Origin: Buchnera aphidicola (Melaphis rhois)
Lineage (GTDB): Bacteria > Pseudomonadota > Gammaproteobacteria > Enterobacterales > Enterobacteriaceae
DNA: 20,197 nucleotides
Direction: 5' to 3'
Assembly: GCF_005080745.1 (NCBI RefSeq)
Contig: NZ_CP033004.1
Coordinates: forward strand, 596,256-616,452
Below are positions 1 through 7,427 of the stretch, piece by piece (positions within the stretch are counted from its first letter, which is position 1; each line of letters opens with the position of its first letter). A program made the position numbers and the translations under genes. The notes beneath the pieces are model-generated. The model did not search any database, was not told the DNA's origin, and saw only the letters and a list, made by a program, of their open reading frames with translations.

Positions 1-126
1 TAAATATATATTATAACAATCTAATAACTATATAATACTTTTAAGACAATGTTAAAACAAAATACTTACCTAATTTTATATAACAATAAAATATATATGT
101 TTTAAAATTAATTAATTTAATTAACG

Positions 127-1617
127 TTAATTAATCAATTTTAAACTAATCCAATACAAGCCACCAGATAATACAATAGAAACAGGAAACGTTAATACCC
201 AAACAATAATTATATTTTTTATTGTTTGTGTTTGTATTTCATCTCCATTAATTAAAATAGTACCAGCAATAGAAGATGAAATGATATGAGTTGTCGATAC
301 TGGAATTCCTGTATAACTAGCCGTACTGATAGATATGGCAGCGGTTAATTGAGATGATATAGCTTGTGCATACGTCATTTTTTTCTTTCCAATTTTCTCT
401 CCAAATGTCGTTACTATTCTTCTCCATCCTATTAGAGTTCCAATAGATAATGATAATGCTACTAAAACAATGATCCATATTGGAGCATATTCAATAGTAT
501 TTGATAAATTTTTTTTTAACTTGTTTAAAAAATATCTATCTTCAAATTTAATCGAAGAGTATTGATTAATAACATCTATAAATTCAGTTAAATATAATAG
601 AGATTGACGTAACTGATAACGTTGATCAGATTTAAGTTCTTTATAGTCACAAACATTATCTAATAACTTTTGTGAACTATACAAAACATTTAATATATTG
701 GTATCATTGGATTGTGAAAATAACATTAATTTTTTGTTATTTACATGAATTTTCATCATATTTACACTATTTTGTAAATTATTTTTATTATGTAAATAGT
801 ATTTCTTCAAATCTAAAATAGAATTTTTAGTTTGATTAATATCACATTTCGATGCATGTAAATTTACGAAATATCCTGATGGAGCAACACATATTAAAAT
901 CAACATAATTAGTCCAATTCCTTTTTGCCCATCATTAGCTCCATGTGAATAACTTACTCCCATAGAAGATAAAATTAATATAATTCTAACTAAAAATGGA
1001 GGTTTAATACTTTTTTTGCATTGCTTATAAGGTTTAGAAATTGCATTAACAACATAACTATTCTTACTAACTCTCCAAAAATACTTTAAAATTAATACTA
1101 AAATACCAGCTAAAATTAATCCTAATATTGGAGAAAAAATTAAAGATAAAAATACACTAAATAGTTTATTAAAATTAAAAACATGCATTATAGAACAATT
1201 ATTATTTATTGCATAAGTAATATTAATACCAATAATAGCTCCAATTAGCGTATGAGAACTAGACGTGGGCAAACAAAGAAACCATGTACATAAATTCCAT
1301 AATATAGCAGCTAATAACATAGAAAAAATAGCTTTTAAACCATATATCGAATCAATATTTAGTAATAGATTAATTGAGAGAAGATGTACGATAGTATAAG
1401 CTACGCTTAATCCTCCAAAAATAACTCCTAAAAAGTTACATATTCCAGAAAGCATAACGGCTAGTTCTGAACTAAGTGCATGAGTATAAATTACAGTAGC
1501 TATAGCATTAGCAGAATCGTGGAAACCATTAATAACTTCATATAATAAAATTAATAAAAGAGAAAAAATAATTAAAAAATTATTATTGTATCCAAAAAAA
1601 TAAAACAGATATGACAT
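127..1617 (-). CDS. pitA: PitA low-affinity inorganic phosphate transporter
   Basis: PiT-family inner-membrane phosphate:H+ symporter of 496 residues, close to E. coli PitA (499). The two inverted family signatures are visible: NGFHDSANAIAT at residues 30-41 and SHGANDGQKG at 224-233. Hydrophobic helices fill about residues 14-180, 208-250 and 378-495. They are separated by a hydrophilic, Lys/Asn-rich loop at about 252-376, as in E. coli. SSSHTLIGAIIG (about 119-130) and PVSTTHIISSSIAG are the conserved paired helices. The ATG at 1617 has only a weak ribosome site. The stop lies inside an 18-nt palindrome (117-134). It probably supplies phosphate across the symbiont inner membrane. The gene is intact, and identity is secure from the remembered alignment. 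Confidence 0.96.
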   Translation of the reverse strand: MSYLFYFFGYNNNFLIIFSLLLILLYEVINGFHDSANAIATVIYTHALSSELAVMLSGICNFLGVIFGGLSVAYTIVHLLSINLLLNIDSIYGLKAIFSMLLAAILWNLCTWFLCLPTSSSHTLIGAIIGINITYAINNNCSIMHVFNFNKLFSVFLSLIFSPILGLILAGILVLILKYFWRVSKNSYVVNAISKPYKQCKKSIKPPFLVRIILILSSMGVSYSHGANDGQKGIGLIMLILICVAPSGYFVNLHASKCDINQTKNSILDLKKYYLHNKNNLQNSVNMMKIHVNNKKLMLFSQSNDTNILNVLYSSQKLLDNVCDYKELKSDQRYQLRQSLLYLTEFIDVINQYSSIKFEDRYFLNKLKKNLSNTIEYAPIWIIVLVALSLSIGTLIGWRRIVTTFGEKIGKKKMTYAQAISSQLTAAISISTASYTGIPVSTTHIISSSIAGTILINGDEIQTQTIKNIIIVWVLTFPVSIVLSGGLYWISLKLIN

Positions 1618-1825
1618 AATCTTGAAACCATTTTAAGAATATAGATTTTTTATTATCTGTGAGAAAAATAGATAGAGAAAGATATAAATATACAATTACT
1701 ACGAATATTAATATTTATTTTAAAAATAGGATGTTTATCAGTATTATAGTAAAATAATTTTAAACATATCATATAATAATATACATATAACAATCCTCAA
1801 AACTAAAAACAATAAAACGTAAAAA

Positions 1826-3037
1826 TTATTTTAATTCATTTGCGTTATCAATTATATAATTTAATTTAATTGCTAGTACTATTCCAATGTATAAAAAAAT
1901 GATAACCATTGTTGAAATTCCAGTCCATTTTCCTATCGTCCAAAAAATACCACTTATTGTACCTAAGATACTAGATCCTAAGTAATATGAAAATAAATAA
2001 ATAGATGAAGTATAACCCCGATTATTTCTTGCTTGCTGACCTATACATGTACTAGTTACTGAATGTGCTGCAAAAAATCCAGCTGAAAATAAAAACAACC
2101 CTAAAAATATTATAATTATTCTGTTCCATTGTGAAATAATCAAACCAACTATCATTATAACTAAAGAAATTATCAGCATTCTACCTTCACCATACTTTTC
2201 AATCAGGATTCCAGCTTTAGGAGAGCTATATACCCCTATTAAGTAAACAATAGACAATATTCCTATAGTTTCTTGGCTTACAAAAAATGGTTCTAATAAC
2301 AATCTATATCCCACATAATTAAAGACTGTTATAAAACTACCCATTAAAAAAAATCCCATTAAAAATAATTTAGATACAATAGGATGTTTCCATTGTGCTA
2401 TGAAATAAGTAAAAATTTTTTTAGGATGTAAAGCAATAGAATGAAAATTCTTAGAACTTGGTAATAAATATAAAAACAATATTGCAAAAACAAATGCTAA
2501 AATACTAATCCATTCTAATGAAATTTTCCATGAAAATTTTTCTGCTAATATGCTACTCAAAATTCTGCCAGAAAAACCACCAATAGTATTTCCACTAATA
2601 TATAGTCCCATCGAAAATGATAAAGTATTAGGATGAATTTCTTCACTAAGATATGTCATAGCTACTGCTGCAACTCCACTTAACGCTAATCCCGTTAGTG
2701 CTCTCATAAATATAATATGTTCCCAACTATTCATTTTTGAACAACAAAAGGTAAAAAAAGCTGCTAAAAACAAGGAACTAGACATAACCTTTTTTCTTCC
2801 AATTTTATCTGATAATGGACCTGTAAACAGCATTCCTATTGCCATCATAGCAGTAGAAGATGACAAAGATAAACTGCTCTGAGCTGGACTTAAAGAAAAA
2901 TTTTGAGATAACACAAACAAAATAGGTTGAACACAATATAAAATAGAAAATGTTGCAAAACCTGCTAGAAATAAAGAAATTGTTACTGCTATAAATTTTT
3001 TTGTTCCTTTTTCTATATAATATTTTTTATTCTGCAT
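1826..3037 (-). CDS. ynfM: YnfM-like major facilitator superfamily transporter
   Basis: Twelve-helix MFS transporter of 403 residues (E. coli YnfM 417; the missing part is the polar N-terminal tail). After a short cytoplasmic N-terminus, the first helix pair carries the conserved LYCVQPIL stretch. MFS motif A appears as GPLSDKIGRKKVM at about residues 73-85, between helices 2 and 3. The block GVAAVAMTYLSEEIHP is shared with YnfM, as is FSAGFFAAHSV in the second half. The ATG at 3037 follows an AAAGGG ribosome site. The substrate is unknown; E. coli YnfM is only a putative arabinose/efflux-type permease. Few transporters survive in such genomes, so its intact retention suggests a real exchange role at the host interface (inference). 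Confidence 0.93.
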   Translation of the reverse strand: MQNKKYYIEKGTKKFIAVTISLFLAGFATFSILYCVQPILFVLSQNFSLSPAQSSLSLSSSTAMMAIGMLFTGPLSDKIGRKKVMSSSLFLAAFFTFCCSKMNSWEHIIFMRALTGLALSGVAAVAMTYLSEEIHPNTLSFSMGLYISGNTIGGFSGRILSSILAEKFSWKISLEWISILAFVFAILFLYLLPSSKNFHSIALHPKKIFTYFIAQWKHPIVSKLFLMGFFLMGSFITVFNYVGYRLLLEPFFVSQETIGILSIVYLIGVYSSPKAGILIEKYGEGRMLIISLVIMIVGLIISQWNRIIIIFLGLFLFSAGFFAAHSVTSTCIGQQARNNRGYTSSIYLFSYYLGSSILGTISGIFWTIGKWTGISTMVIIFLYIGIVLAIKLNYIIDNANELK

Positions 3038-3175
3038 GCTGCCCTTTATTCTTCTATTTATGAATATTATTATAATTGTTATAATGATCTTTTTTAAAGA
3101 TATTGACTTAACTACATAAAAAAATATTTATTCATTAAATGTTATAACTGTATTTATTAAATATTTAAAATGATA

Positions 3176-4021
3176 CTACAAATAAAAATATCCATCATAA
3201 ACATGTCTTGCTGAGCCTGTCATATATAATTTTTCTAGATTTCCATTCCATTTGATTTTTAAGTCTCCTCCTAATAAACTGACTTTTACTTCGTTTAATA
3301 ACATTTTTTCTTTAATTCCAATTGCAACAGCAGCACAAGCACCACTACCACATGATCGTGTCTCTCCTACTCCTCTTTCATATACTCGAAGAGAAATATG
3401 TGTTTCAGATATCAATTCCATAAAACCAACATTAGTACCTTCAGGAAATAATATATGATTGCTCAAAATAAATCCGATTTTTTTTACTGGATAACGTTTT
3501 ATATTTTTTTCGATAATAATACAATGTGGATTACCTATCGATACAACGTAATATTTTATGATTTTTCCTAAAATCAATGCAGAATAATATTTCTGCATAT
3601 TAAGACTTGAGTAAGGAATATACTTTGGTTCAAAAACAGGAATACCCATATCTACACAAATATCTCTATTTTTTAATATATACAAAATAATTATTCTATT
3701 TTTAGTACTAACATTAATAACTTTTTTTTTAGTAAGTTTTTTTAATGTTATAAATAATGCTAAACATCGAGCACCATTTCCACATTGCGATACTTCAGAA
3801 CCATTCGAATTAAAAATGCGATAGTGAAAATCAATATTTTCTTGTTTTGAACATTCTAATAATAATAATTGATCAAATCCAATTCCTGTATGTCGATGAG
3901 ATAAATCTTGTATTATTTTAGACGTAAGGAAAAAATTGTTTTTTATATTGTTTAAAACTATAAAATCGTTTTCTAAACCGTGCATTTTAGAAAAGCAGAT
4001 TTTTCTTTTAGATAAGCTCAT
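3176..4021 (-). CDS. dapF: Diaminopimelate epimerase
   Basis: Converts LL-diaminopimelate to meso-diaminopimelate, the last shared step of lysine and peptidoglycan precursor synthesis in the cytosol. It has 281 residues (E. coli 274). The two catalytic cysteines are present: Cys80 in QCGNGARC and Cys224 in SCGSGAC, matching E. coli Cys73 and Cys217. The substrate-contact blocks SKMHGL, FHYRIFNSNGSEV, GNPHC and RVYERGVGET are conserved. One departure is GLEND where E. coli has GLGND. The ATG at 4021 is the only Met upstream of the conserved FSKMHG, and it adds about seven N-terminal residues. The gene is divergent from cyaY, as in E. coli. Lysine is an essential amino acid for the insect, which fits retention. 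Confidence 0.97.
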   Translation of the reverse strand: MSLSKRKICFSKMHGLENDFIVLNNIKNNFFLTSKIIQDLSHRHTGIGFDQLLLLECSKQENIDFHYRIFNSNGSEVSQCGNGARCLALFITLKKLTKKKVINVSTKNRIIILYILKNRDICVDMGIPVFEPKYIPYSSLNMQKYYSALILGKIIKYYVVSIGNPHCIIIEKNIKRYPVKKIGFILSNHILFPEGTNVGFMELISETHISLRVYERGVGETRSCGSGACAAVAIGIKEKMLLNEVKVSLLGGDLKIKWNGNLEKLYMTGSARHVYDGYFYL

Positions 4022-4054
4022 ATTTTAATTGGTCTTCATATTATATATGAATAA

Positions 4055-4082
4055 ATTGTACTATTTTGAAATCAAAATTCAA
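4055..4082 (-). promoter_or_regulatory. Candidate sigma-70 promoter of dapF
   Basis: On the minus strand, TTGAAT (4082-4077) lies 16 nt before TACAAT (4060-4055), giving 4/6 and 5/6 matches to the consensus boxes. It is about 35 nt upstream of the dapF ATG in the divergent dapF/cyaY spacer. AT-rich sequence produces such matches often, so this is tentative. An alternative TATAAT on the same strand at 4045-4040 has no good -35 box. Confidence 0.35.
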
Positions 4083-4136
4083 TTATAATTTATAATATAT
4101 TACTTTACATCCTATATTATAGAAATAATATTTTCG

Positions 4137-4146
4137 ACAGCGCTGT
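4137..4146. promoter_or_regulatory. GC-containing 10-nt palindrome in the dapF/cyaY spacer
   Basis: The sequence ACAGCGCTGT is a perfect palindrome with six G/C bases in a spacer that is otherwise nearly all A/T. It sits between two divergent genes, where an operator could act on both. No known regulator is implied; a chance match or a relic is equally possible. Confidence 0.25.
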
Positions 4147-4260
4147 TTTATATTTACATAAAAATATGAATTACAAATTATTCTTGTAAACTGTCTATAA
4201 TAATATTATGGTTATACCTTAATAAAATTTGAAATGATGTTAAAATAAAGAACAACTTCA

Positions 4261-4590
4261 ATGAATAATTATAATTTTCATAAATTAGCTGACAAATTAT
4301 TTTTAAAAATAGAAAAAGAAATTGATAGATACTGTGGAAAGGAAGACATTGATTGTGAAATACACTACAATATGATAACAATAGATCTTAATAACAAAAA
4401 TAAAATAATTATTAATCGACAAGAAGCACTACATCAAATTTGGTTAGCTACTAAAAATTGTGGATATCATTTTTCATATATACAAAAACAATGGATATGT
4501 AACCGTACTAAAAAAAATTTTTGGGACATTCTAGAACAATCATGTTCAAAACAAACTAATAGTAATATAGTTTTTTCTGTAAATAGATAA
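4261..4590 (+). CDS. cyaY: CyaY, bacterial frataxin
   Basis: Frataxin homologue of 109 residues (E. coli 106) that binds iron and IscS and tunes the rate of Fe-S cluster assembly. The alignment is continuous: FHKLAD near the start, DIDCEI at 29-34, the KIIINRQEALHQIWLATK strand block at about 48-65, GYHF, then WICNRT and FWDILEQ. The N-terminal acidic ridge is thinner than in E. coli: positions equivalent to Asp23, Asp25 and Asp27 are Arg, Cys and Lys, though Glu18, Asp22, Asp29 and Asp31 remain. Iron binding may therefore be weaker (inference). It is divergent from dapF. Its natural partner IscS is encoded about 9 kb away in this window. Confidence 0.96.
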   Translation: MNNYNFHKLADKLFLKIEKEIDRYCGKEDIDCEIHYNMITIDLNNKNKIIINRQEALHQIWLATKNCGYHFSYIQKQWICNRTKKNFWDILEQSCSKQTNSNIVFSVNR

Positions 4591-4912
4591 TAATATAAAT
4601 ATTAATAATTGATCTAATATAATAAACTTTTAATAACTGAATAACGTAAATTCATTAATGAATCATTTTAAAGTATAATTTTATGATTAATATCACCTAT
4701 TAATATATAATTAATACCATTTAAAGTATTTTAGTAATTAAATTATTATACAAAAAAATCATAAAACAATTTTATAAATAATTTAAATTATACACATTTT
4801 ACATAAAATTATTGTTCAATGGCTATTTTATAAATTAAAAAATAGAAATTAACTTATAACAATATTATGAATTAAAAAAAAGAAAAAATGTTTTATTTTA
4901 GATATATTTATT
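4591..4912. other. Gene-free AT-rich spacer between cyaY and the tRNA cluster
   Basis: No coding frame longer than background and no RNA gene is seen here. In E. coli this interval between cyaY and proM holds cyaA, hem genes and others, so it is probably decayed gene space. It contains a 14-nt palindrome, ATTCATTAATGAAT, at 4650-4663. Such AT-only palindromes are expected by chance at this composition. Confidence 0.7.
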
Positions 4913-4986
4913 TCGGTGAGAGAGGATTTGAACCTCTGACCTACTGGTCCCAAACCAGTTGCGCTGCCAAACTGCGCTACTCACCG
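4913..4986 (-). tRNA. tRNA-Pro (anticodon UGG)
   Basis: Reading the minus strand, acceptor arm CGGTGAG pairs with CTCACCG, followed by discriminator A. The anticodon stem ACTGG/CCAGT encloses a loop carrying TGG. The T arm AGAGG-TTCAAAT-CCTCT is canonical. The gene is 74 nt without CCA; genomic sequence after the discriminator is AAT, so CCA must be added after transcription. This is the equivalent of E. coli proM and the last gene of the argX-hisR-(leuT)-proM-like cluster. Confidence 0.97.
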
Positions 4987-5028
4987 ATAACAAATTCTAA
5001 ATAAAAATAAGTTAACGTACAATTTTTG

Positions 5029-5102
5029 GGTGACCAATGGGGATCGAACCCATGACATCTGGAATCACAATCCAGGACTCTACCAGCTGAGCTATGGCCA
5101 CC
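5029..5102 (-). tRNA. tRNA-His (anticodon GUG)
   Basis: The minus-strand cloverleaf has the histidine-specific extra G-1 opposite discriminator C73. The acceptor is GTGGCCA/TGGTCAC with one G:U pair. The anticodon loop carries GTG within CTGGA...TCCAG. The T arm ATGGG-TTCGATC-CCCAT is canonical. The following bases read CAA, so CCA is not encoded. It lies in the middle of the three-tRNA cluster and corresponds to E. coli hisR. Confidence 0.97.
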
Positions 5103-5128
5103 ATATTTAATAAAACTATACTTTTTTA

Positions 5129-5202
5129 TGCGTTCGTCAGGATTTGAACCTGAGACTTCTACCTTCGGAGGGTAGCGCTCTATCCAGCTGAGCTACGAAC
5201 GC
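5129..5202 (-). tRNA. tRNA-Arg (anticodon CCG)
   Basis: The minus-strand cloverleaf has acceptor GCGTTCG/CGAACGC and discriminator A. The anticodon stem CTACC/GGTAG has CCG in its loop, and the T arm is TCAGG-TTCAAAT-CCTGA. There is no encoded CCA (TAA follows). It is the first gene of the cluster and matches E. coli argX. Retention of a CGG-reading tRNA in an AT-rich genome is notable, because CGG codons should be rare. Confidence 0.97.
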
Positions 5203-5225
5203 TTTATATAAATACTATAATCTTT

Positions 5226-5254
5226 ATATTATGAGTATTTTTTTATAATGTCTA
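5226..5254 (-). promoter_or_regulatory. Candidate promoter of the Arg-His-Pro tRNA cluster
   Basis: On the minus strand, TAGACA (5254-5249; 5/6 match to the -35 consensus) is separated by exactly 17 nt from TAATAT (5231-5226; 4/6). The -10 box ends 23 nt before the tRNA-Arg 5' end. That leaves a short leader of about 16 nt, as expected for a processed tRNA transcript. Spacing and position support it; it has not been tested. Confidence 0.5.
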
Positions 5255-5486
5255 GTGTTTTTTAAAAGTAATTAATTATTTCACTGTTATACTTTCATGA
5301 AACTCCGAATTTCTTAAAGTATATAGAAGTATTAAATATATTATTTAAAAAATAATTACAAAATGATTATAAACATAATATTTTCCATATAGTTTTTATG
5401 ATGTAATATTTTCTATATAAGTATCACAATGTTTATTAGGAAAATTTTAATTTAAATCTTGAATAGAAAACACTTAATTATATTTA
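5255..5486. other. Gene-free spacer between rho and the tRNA cluster
   Basis: Part of the 321-nt gap between tRNA-Arg and the rho stop. No coding frame or RNA gene is visible. In E. coli the large wec/rff envelope polysaccharide cluster and yifK occupy this interval, so it is probably residual sequence after gene loss. An imperfect direct repeat (5376-5391 and 5404-5419) and the hairpin beyond rho are listed separately. Confidence 0.7.
5376..5419. repeat. Imperfect 16-nt direct repeat, 28-nt period
   Basis: TAATATTTTCCATATA at 5376-5391 and TAATATTTTCTATATA at 5404-5419 differ at one base. The next 12 nt of the two 28-nt units match at about half their positions. This looks like an old tandem duplication in non-coding sequence, although low complexity makes chance possible. 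Confidence 0.4.
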
Positions 5487-5514
5487 TTTCAATAATAGTA
5501 ATAAACTATTGAAA
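5487..5514 (-). terminator. Candidate hairpin downstream of rho
   Basis: TTTCAAT (5487-5493) pairs with ATTGAAA (5508-5514). The stem can be extended by AGT/ACT after a three-base bulge. It begins 10 nt past the rho stop on the transcribed strand and is followed by AT-rich sequence without a clean U run. It could end or protect the rho mRNA. The call is weak. Confidence 0.35.
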
Positions 5515-5523
5515 CAAAAACAA

Positions 5524-6783
5524 TCATGAACGTTTCATCATATCAAAAAATTCATAATTAGTTTTAGTCATAGCCAATTTATTTATTAGAAATTCCATAG
5601 CATCGATTTCACTCATTGGATGAATGATTTTTCTTAAAATCCACATTTTTTGTAATTCATCAGGTTGAGTTAGTAATTCTTCTTTTCTTGTTCCTGATCG
5701 ATTATAATCAATAGCTGGAAAAACTCGTTTTTCTGCTATTTTTCTTGATAATGGTAATTCCATATTACCCGTTCCTTTAAATTCTTCATAAATTACTTCG
5801 TCCATTTTTGAACCTGTGTCAATCAATGCCGTTGCTATAATAGTTAAACTACCGCCTTCTTCTACATTACGTGCAGCTCCAAAAAATCGTTTTGGTCTAT
5901 GCAATGCATTCGCATCAACTCCACCTGTTAATACTTTTCCTGATGATGGAACTACTGTATTATAAGCTCGTGCTAATCTTGTAATAGAATCTAATAATAT
6001 AATAACATCTTTTTTGTGTTCTACTAATCTTTTTGCTTTTTCAATTACCATTTCTGCTACTTGAACATGTCTAGAAGCTGGTTCATCGAATGTAGAAGCT
6101 ACTACTTCTCCTTTAACTAATCTACACATTTCAGTTACTTCTTCTGGTCTTTCATCTATGAGTAAAACCATTAATACACAATCAGGATGATTATAAGCGA
6201 TACTTTGTGCTATATTTTGTAAAAGCATTGTTTTACCAGCCTTTGGTGGTGCAACAATTAAACCTCTTTGACCTCTTCCAATAGGTGATGCTAAATCTAA
6301 TACTCGAGCTGTTAAATCTTCAGTAGAACCATTGCCTCTTTCCATTCTCAAACGAGAATTAGCATGTAAAGGAGTTAAGTTTTCAAATAAAATTTTACTT
6401 CTAGCATTTTCTGGTTTATCATAATTTACTTCATTAACTTTTAACAGAGCAAAATATCTTTCACCTTCTTTAGGAGGGCGAATTTTTCCAGAAATAGTAT
6501 CACCGGTTCGTAAATTAAATCGTCTAATTTGACTAGGAGATACATAAATATCGTCGGGTCCAGCTAAATACGAGCTATCAGAAGAACGCAAAAAACCAAA
6601 TCCATCTTGTAAAATTTCTAATACTCCATCTCCAAATATGTCTTCTCCACTTTTTGCATGTTGTTTTAATATAGAAAAAATGATATCTTGTTTTCTCATA
6701 CGTGCTAAATTTTCTAGTCCTGCATTATCGCCAAGAACAATTAATTCAGAGACTGGTATATTTTTCAATGCAGTAAGATTCAT
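5524..6783 (-). CDS. rho: Transcription termination factor Rho
   Basis: Hexameric RNA-dependent ATPase/helicase that ends transcription at Rho-dependent sites. It has 419 residues, exactly the E. coli length, and is the most conserved protein in the window. The N-terminal helical domain is followed by the OB-fold RNA-binding site with GFGFLR at 61-66. The Walker A motif APPKAGKT is at 178-185. [13 protein letters not shown], the Q-loop region [23 protein letters not shown] and the arginine-finger region [17 protein letters not shown] are intact. It lies downstream of trxA as in E. coli. I see no rhoL leader ORF in the 228-nt upstream gap, but a perfect 14-bp hairpin sits there. No sign of decay. 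Confidence 0.99.
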   Translation of the reverse strand: MNLTALKNIPVSELIVLGDNAGLENLARMRKQDIIFSILKQHAKSGEDIFGDGVLEILQDGFGFLRSSDSSYLAGPDDIYVSPSQIRRFNLRTGDTISGKIRPPKEGERYFALLKVNEVNYDKPENARSKILFENLTPLHANSRLRMERGNGSTEDLTARVLDLASPIGRGQRGLIVAPPKAGKTMLLQNIAQSIAYNHPDCVLMVLLIDERPEEVTEMCRLVKGEVVASTFDEPASRHVQVAEMVIEKAKRLVEHKKDVIILLDSITRLARAYNTVVPSSGKVLTGGVDANALHRPKRFFGAARNVEEGGSLTIIATALIDTGSKMDEVIYEEFKGTGNMELPLSRKIAEKRVFPAIDYNRSGTRKEELLTQPDELQKMWILRKIIHPMSEIDAMEFLINKLAMTKTNYEFFDMMKRS

Positions 6784-6923
6784 AATGATAGGTTCTTAGT
6801 AAAATCAGAGTCAATCTCGGGATGATTTTTGATAGATACAATAAAATAATCAATACAGGTTTTAATTAATTCTTATAATATTTATATACTATTTAACTAA
6901 CAATATTTTTAAAGTAAAGTAAC

Positions 6924-6954
6924 ATTTAATACTACCACATTGGTAGTATTAAAT
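6924..6954 (-). terminator. Perfect 14-bp hairpin between trxA and rho
   Basis: The left arm at 6924-6937 (ATTTAATACTACCA) is fully complementary to 6941-6954, with a three-base loop. It lies 57 nt past the trxA stop and 140 nt before the rho start. The minus-strand sequence after the stem (GTTACTTTACTTT) is T-rich but not a classic U tract. It most likely ends or stabilises the trxA message. A role in rho attenuation is also possible because E. coli rho is controlled in its leader. Confidence 0.6.
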
Positions 6955-7011
6955 CTATTATTTTTAAAAAGTTTTAATATTTTCAATAAAAAAGTAAATA
7001 TAATTTCTAAC

Positions 7012-7341
7012 TTATTTTAAATTGGTATCTAGAAACAATTTTAACTGCAGTTTAGACAAAGCACCAATTTTAGTTGCTATTAATTCACCTTCTTTAAATA
7101 ATAGTAATGCAGGAATACCTCTGATAGAATATTTTGGGGCAGTATTAGGATTAGAATCAATATTTATTTTAGCTACAACTATTTTATTATTATATTCTAA
7201 AGAAATTTCTTCTAAAATAGGTGCTAAAATCTTACATGGATTACACCAATCTGCCCAAAAATCAACTAATATTGTTCTATTTGACTCTAAAACACTTTTG
7301 TTAAAGTTATCATCAGTTAAATTAATTACATTTCCTTTCAT
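7012..7341 (-). CDS. trxA: Thioredoxin 1
   Basis: Cytosolic dithiol-disulfide oxidoreductase of 109 residues (E. coli 109 with initiator Met). It reduces ribonucleotide reductase and other proteins. The fold blocks are clear: ILVDFWADW, the redox pair Cys33/Cys36, ILAPILEEI, the [20 protein letters not shown] block with the cis-proline, and [13 protein letters not shown]. The active site reads WCNPCK instead of the usual WCGPCK, so Asn replaces the first spacer residue. A weak AGAG ribosome site precedes the ATG. It lies between rep and rho, as in E. coli after loss of gpp and rhlB. Full length suggests function. Confidence 0.97.
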   Translation of the reverse strand: MKGNVINLTDDNFNKSVLESNRTILVDFWADWCNPCKILAPILEEISLEYNNKIVVAKINIDSNPNTAPKYSIRGIPALLLFKEGELIATKIGALSKLQLKLFLDTNLK

Positions 7342-7365
7342 ATTTATCTCTAATAGAAGTTACTA

Positions 7366-7393
7366 TTCGTAAAATAAAATTTGTTTTAACGAA
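7366..7393 (-). terminator. Candidate hairpin between rep and trxA
   Basis: TTCGTAAAA (7366-7374) can pair with TTTTAACGAA (7384-7393), giving nine base pairs with one bulged A and a nine-base loop. It sits in the 86-nt gap downstream of rep and about 25 nt before the trxA start. It could end rep transcription or shape the trxA leader. No strong U tract follows. Confidence 0.3.
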
Positions 7394-7427
7394 ATATAAA
7401 TAGTTTATATATTTAAATATGATATAT

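Noticed and set aside
117..134. 18-nt palindrome TTAATTAACGTTAATTAA across the pitA stop
   Set aside because: As RNA it forms at most a short stem of A:U pairs with no U run; too weak to call a terminator.
3066..3088. 10-bp AT-only hairpin between dapF and ynfM
   Set aside because: It contains one mismatch on the transcribed strand and only A:T pairs; such stems are expected by chance here.
7022..7372. Plus-strand ORF of 116 codons opposite trxA, and similar ORFs opposite dapF, rep, iscS, iscU and hscA
   Set aside because: They are antisense shadows of conserved genes with no family signature or ribosome site of their own.
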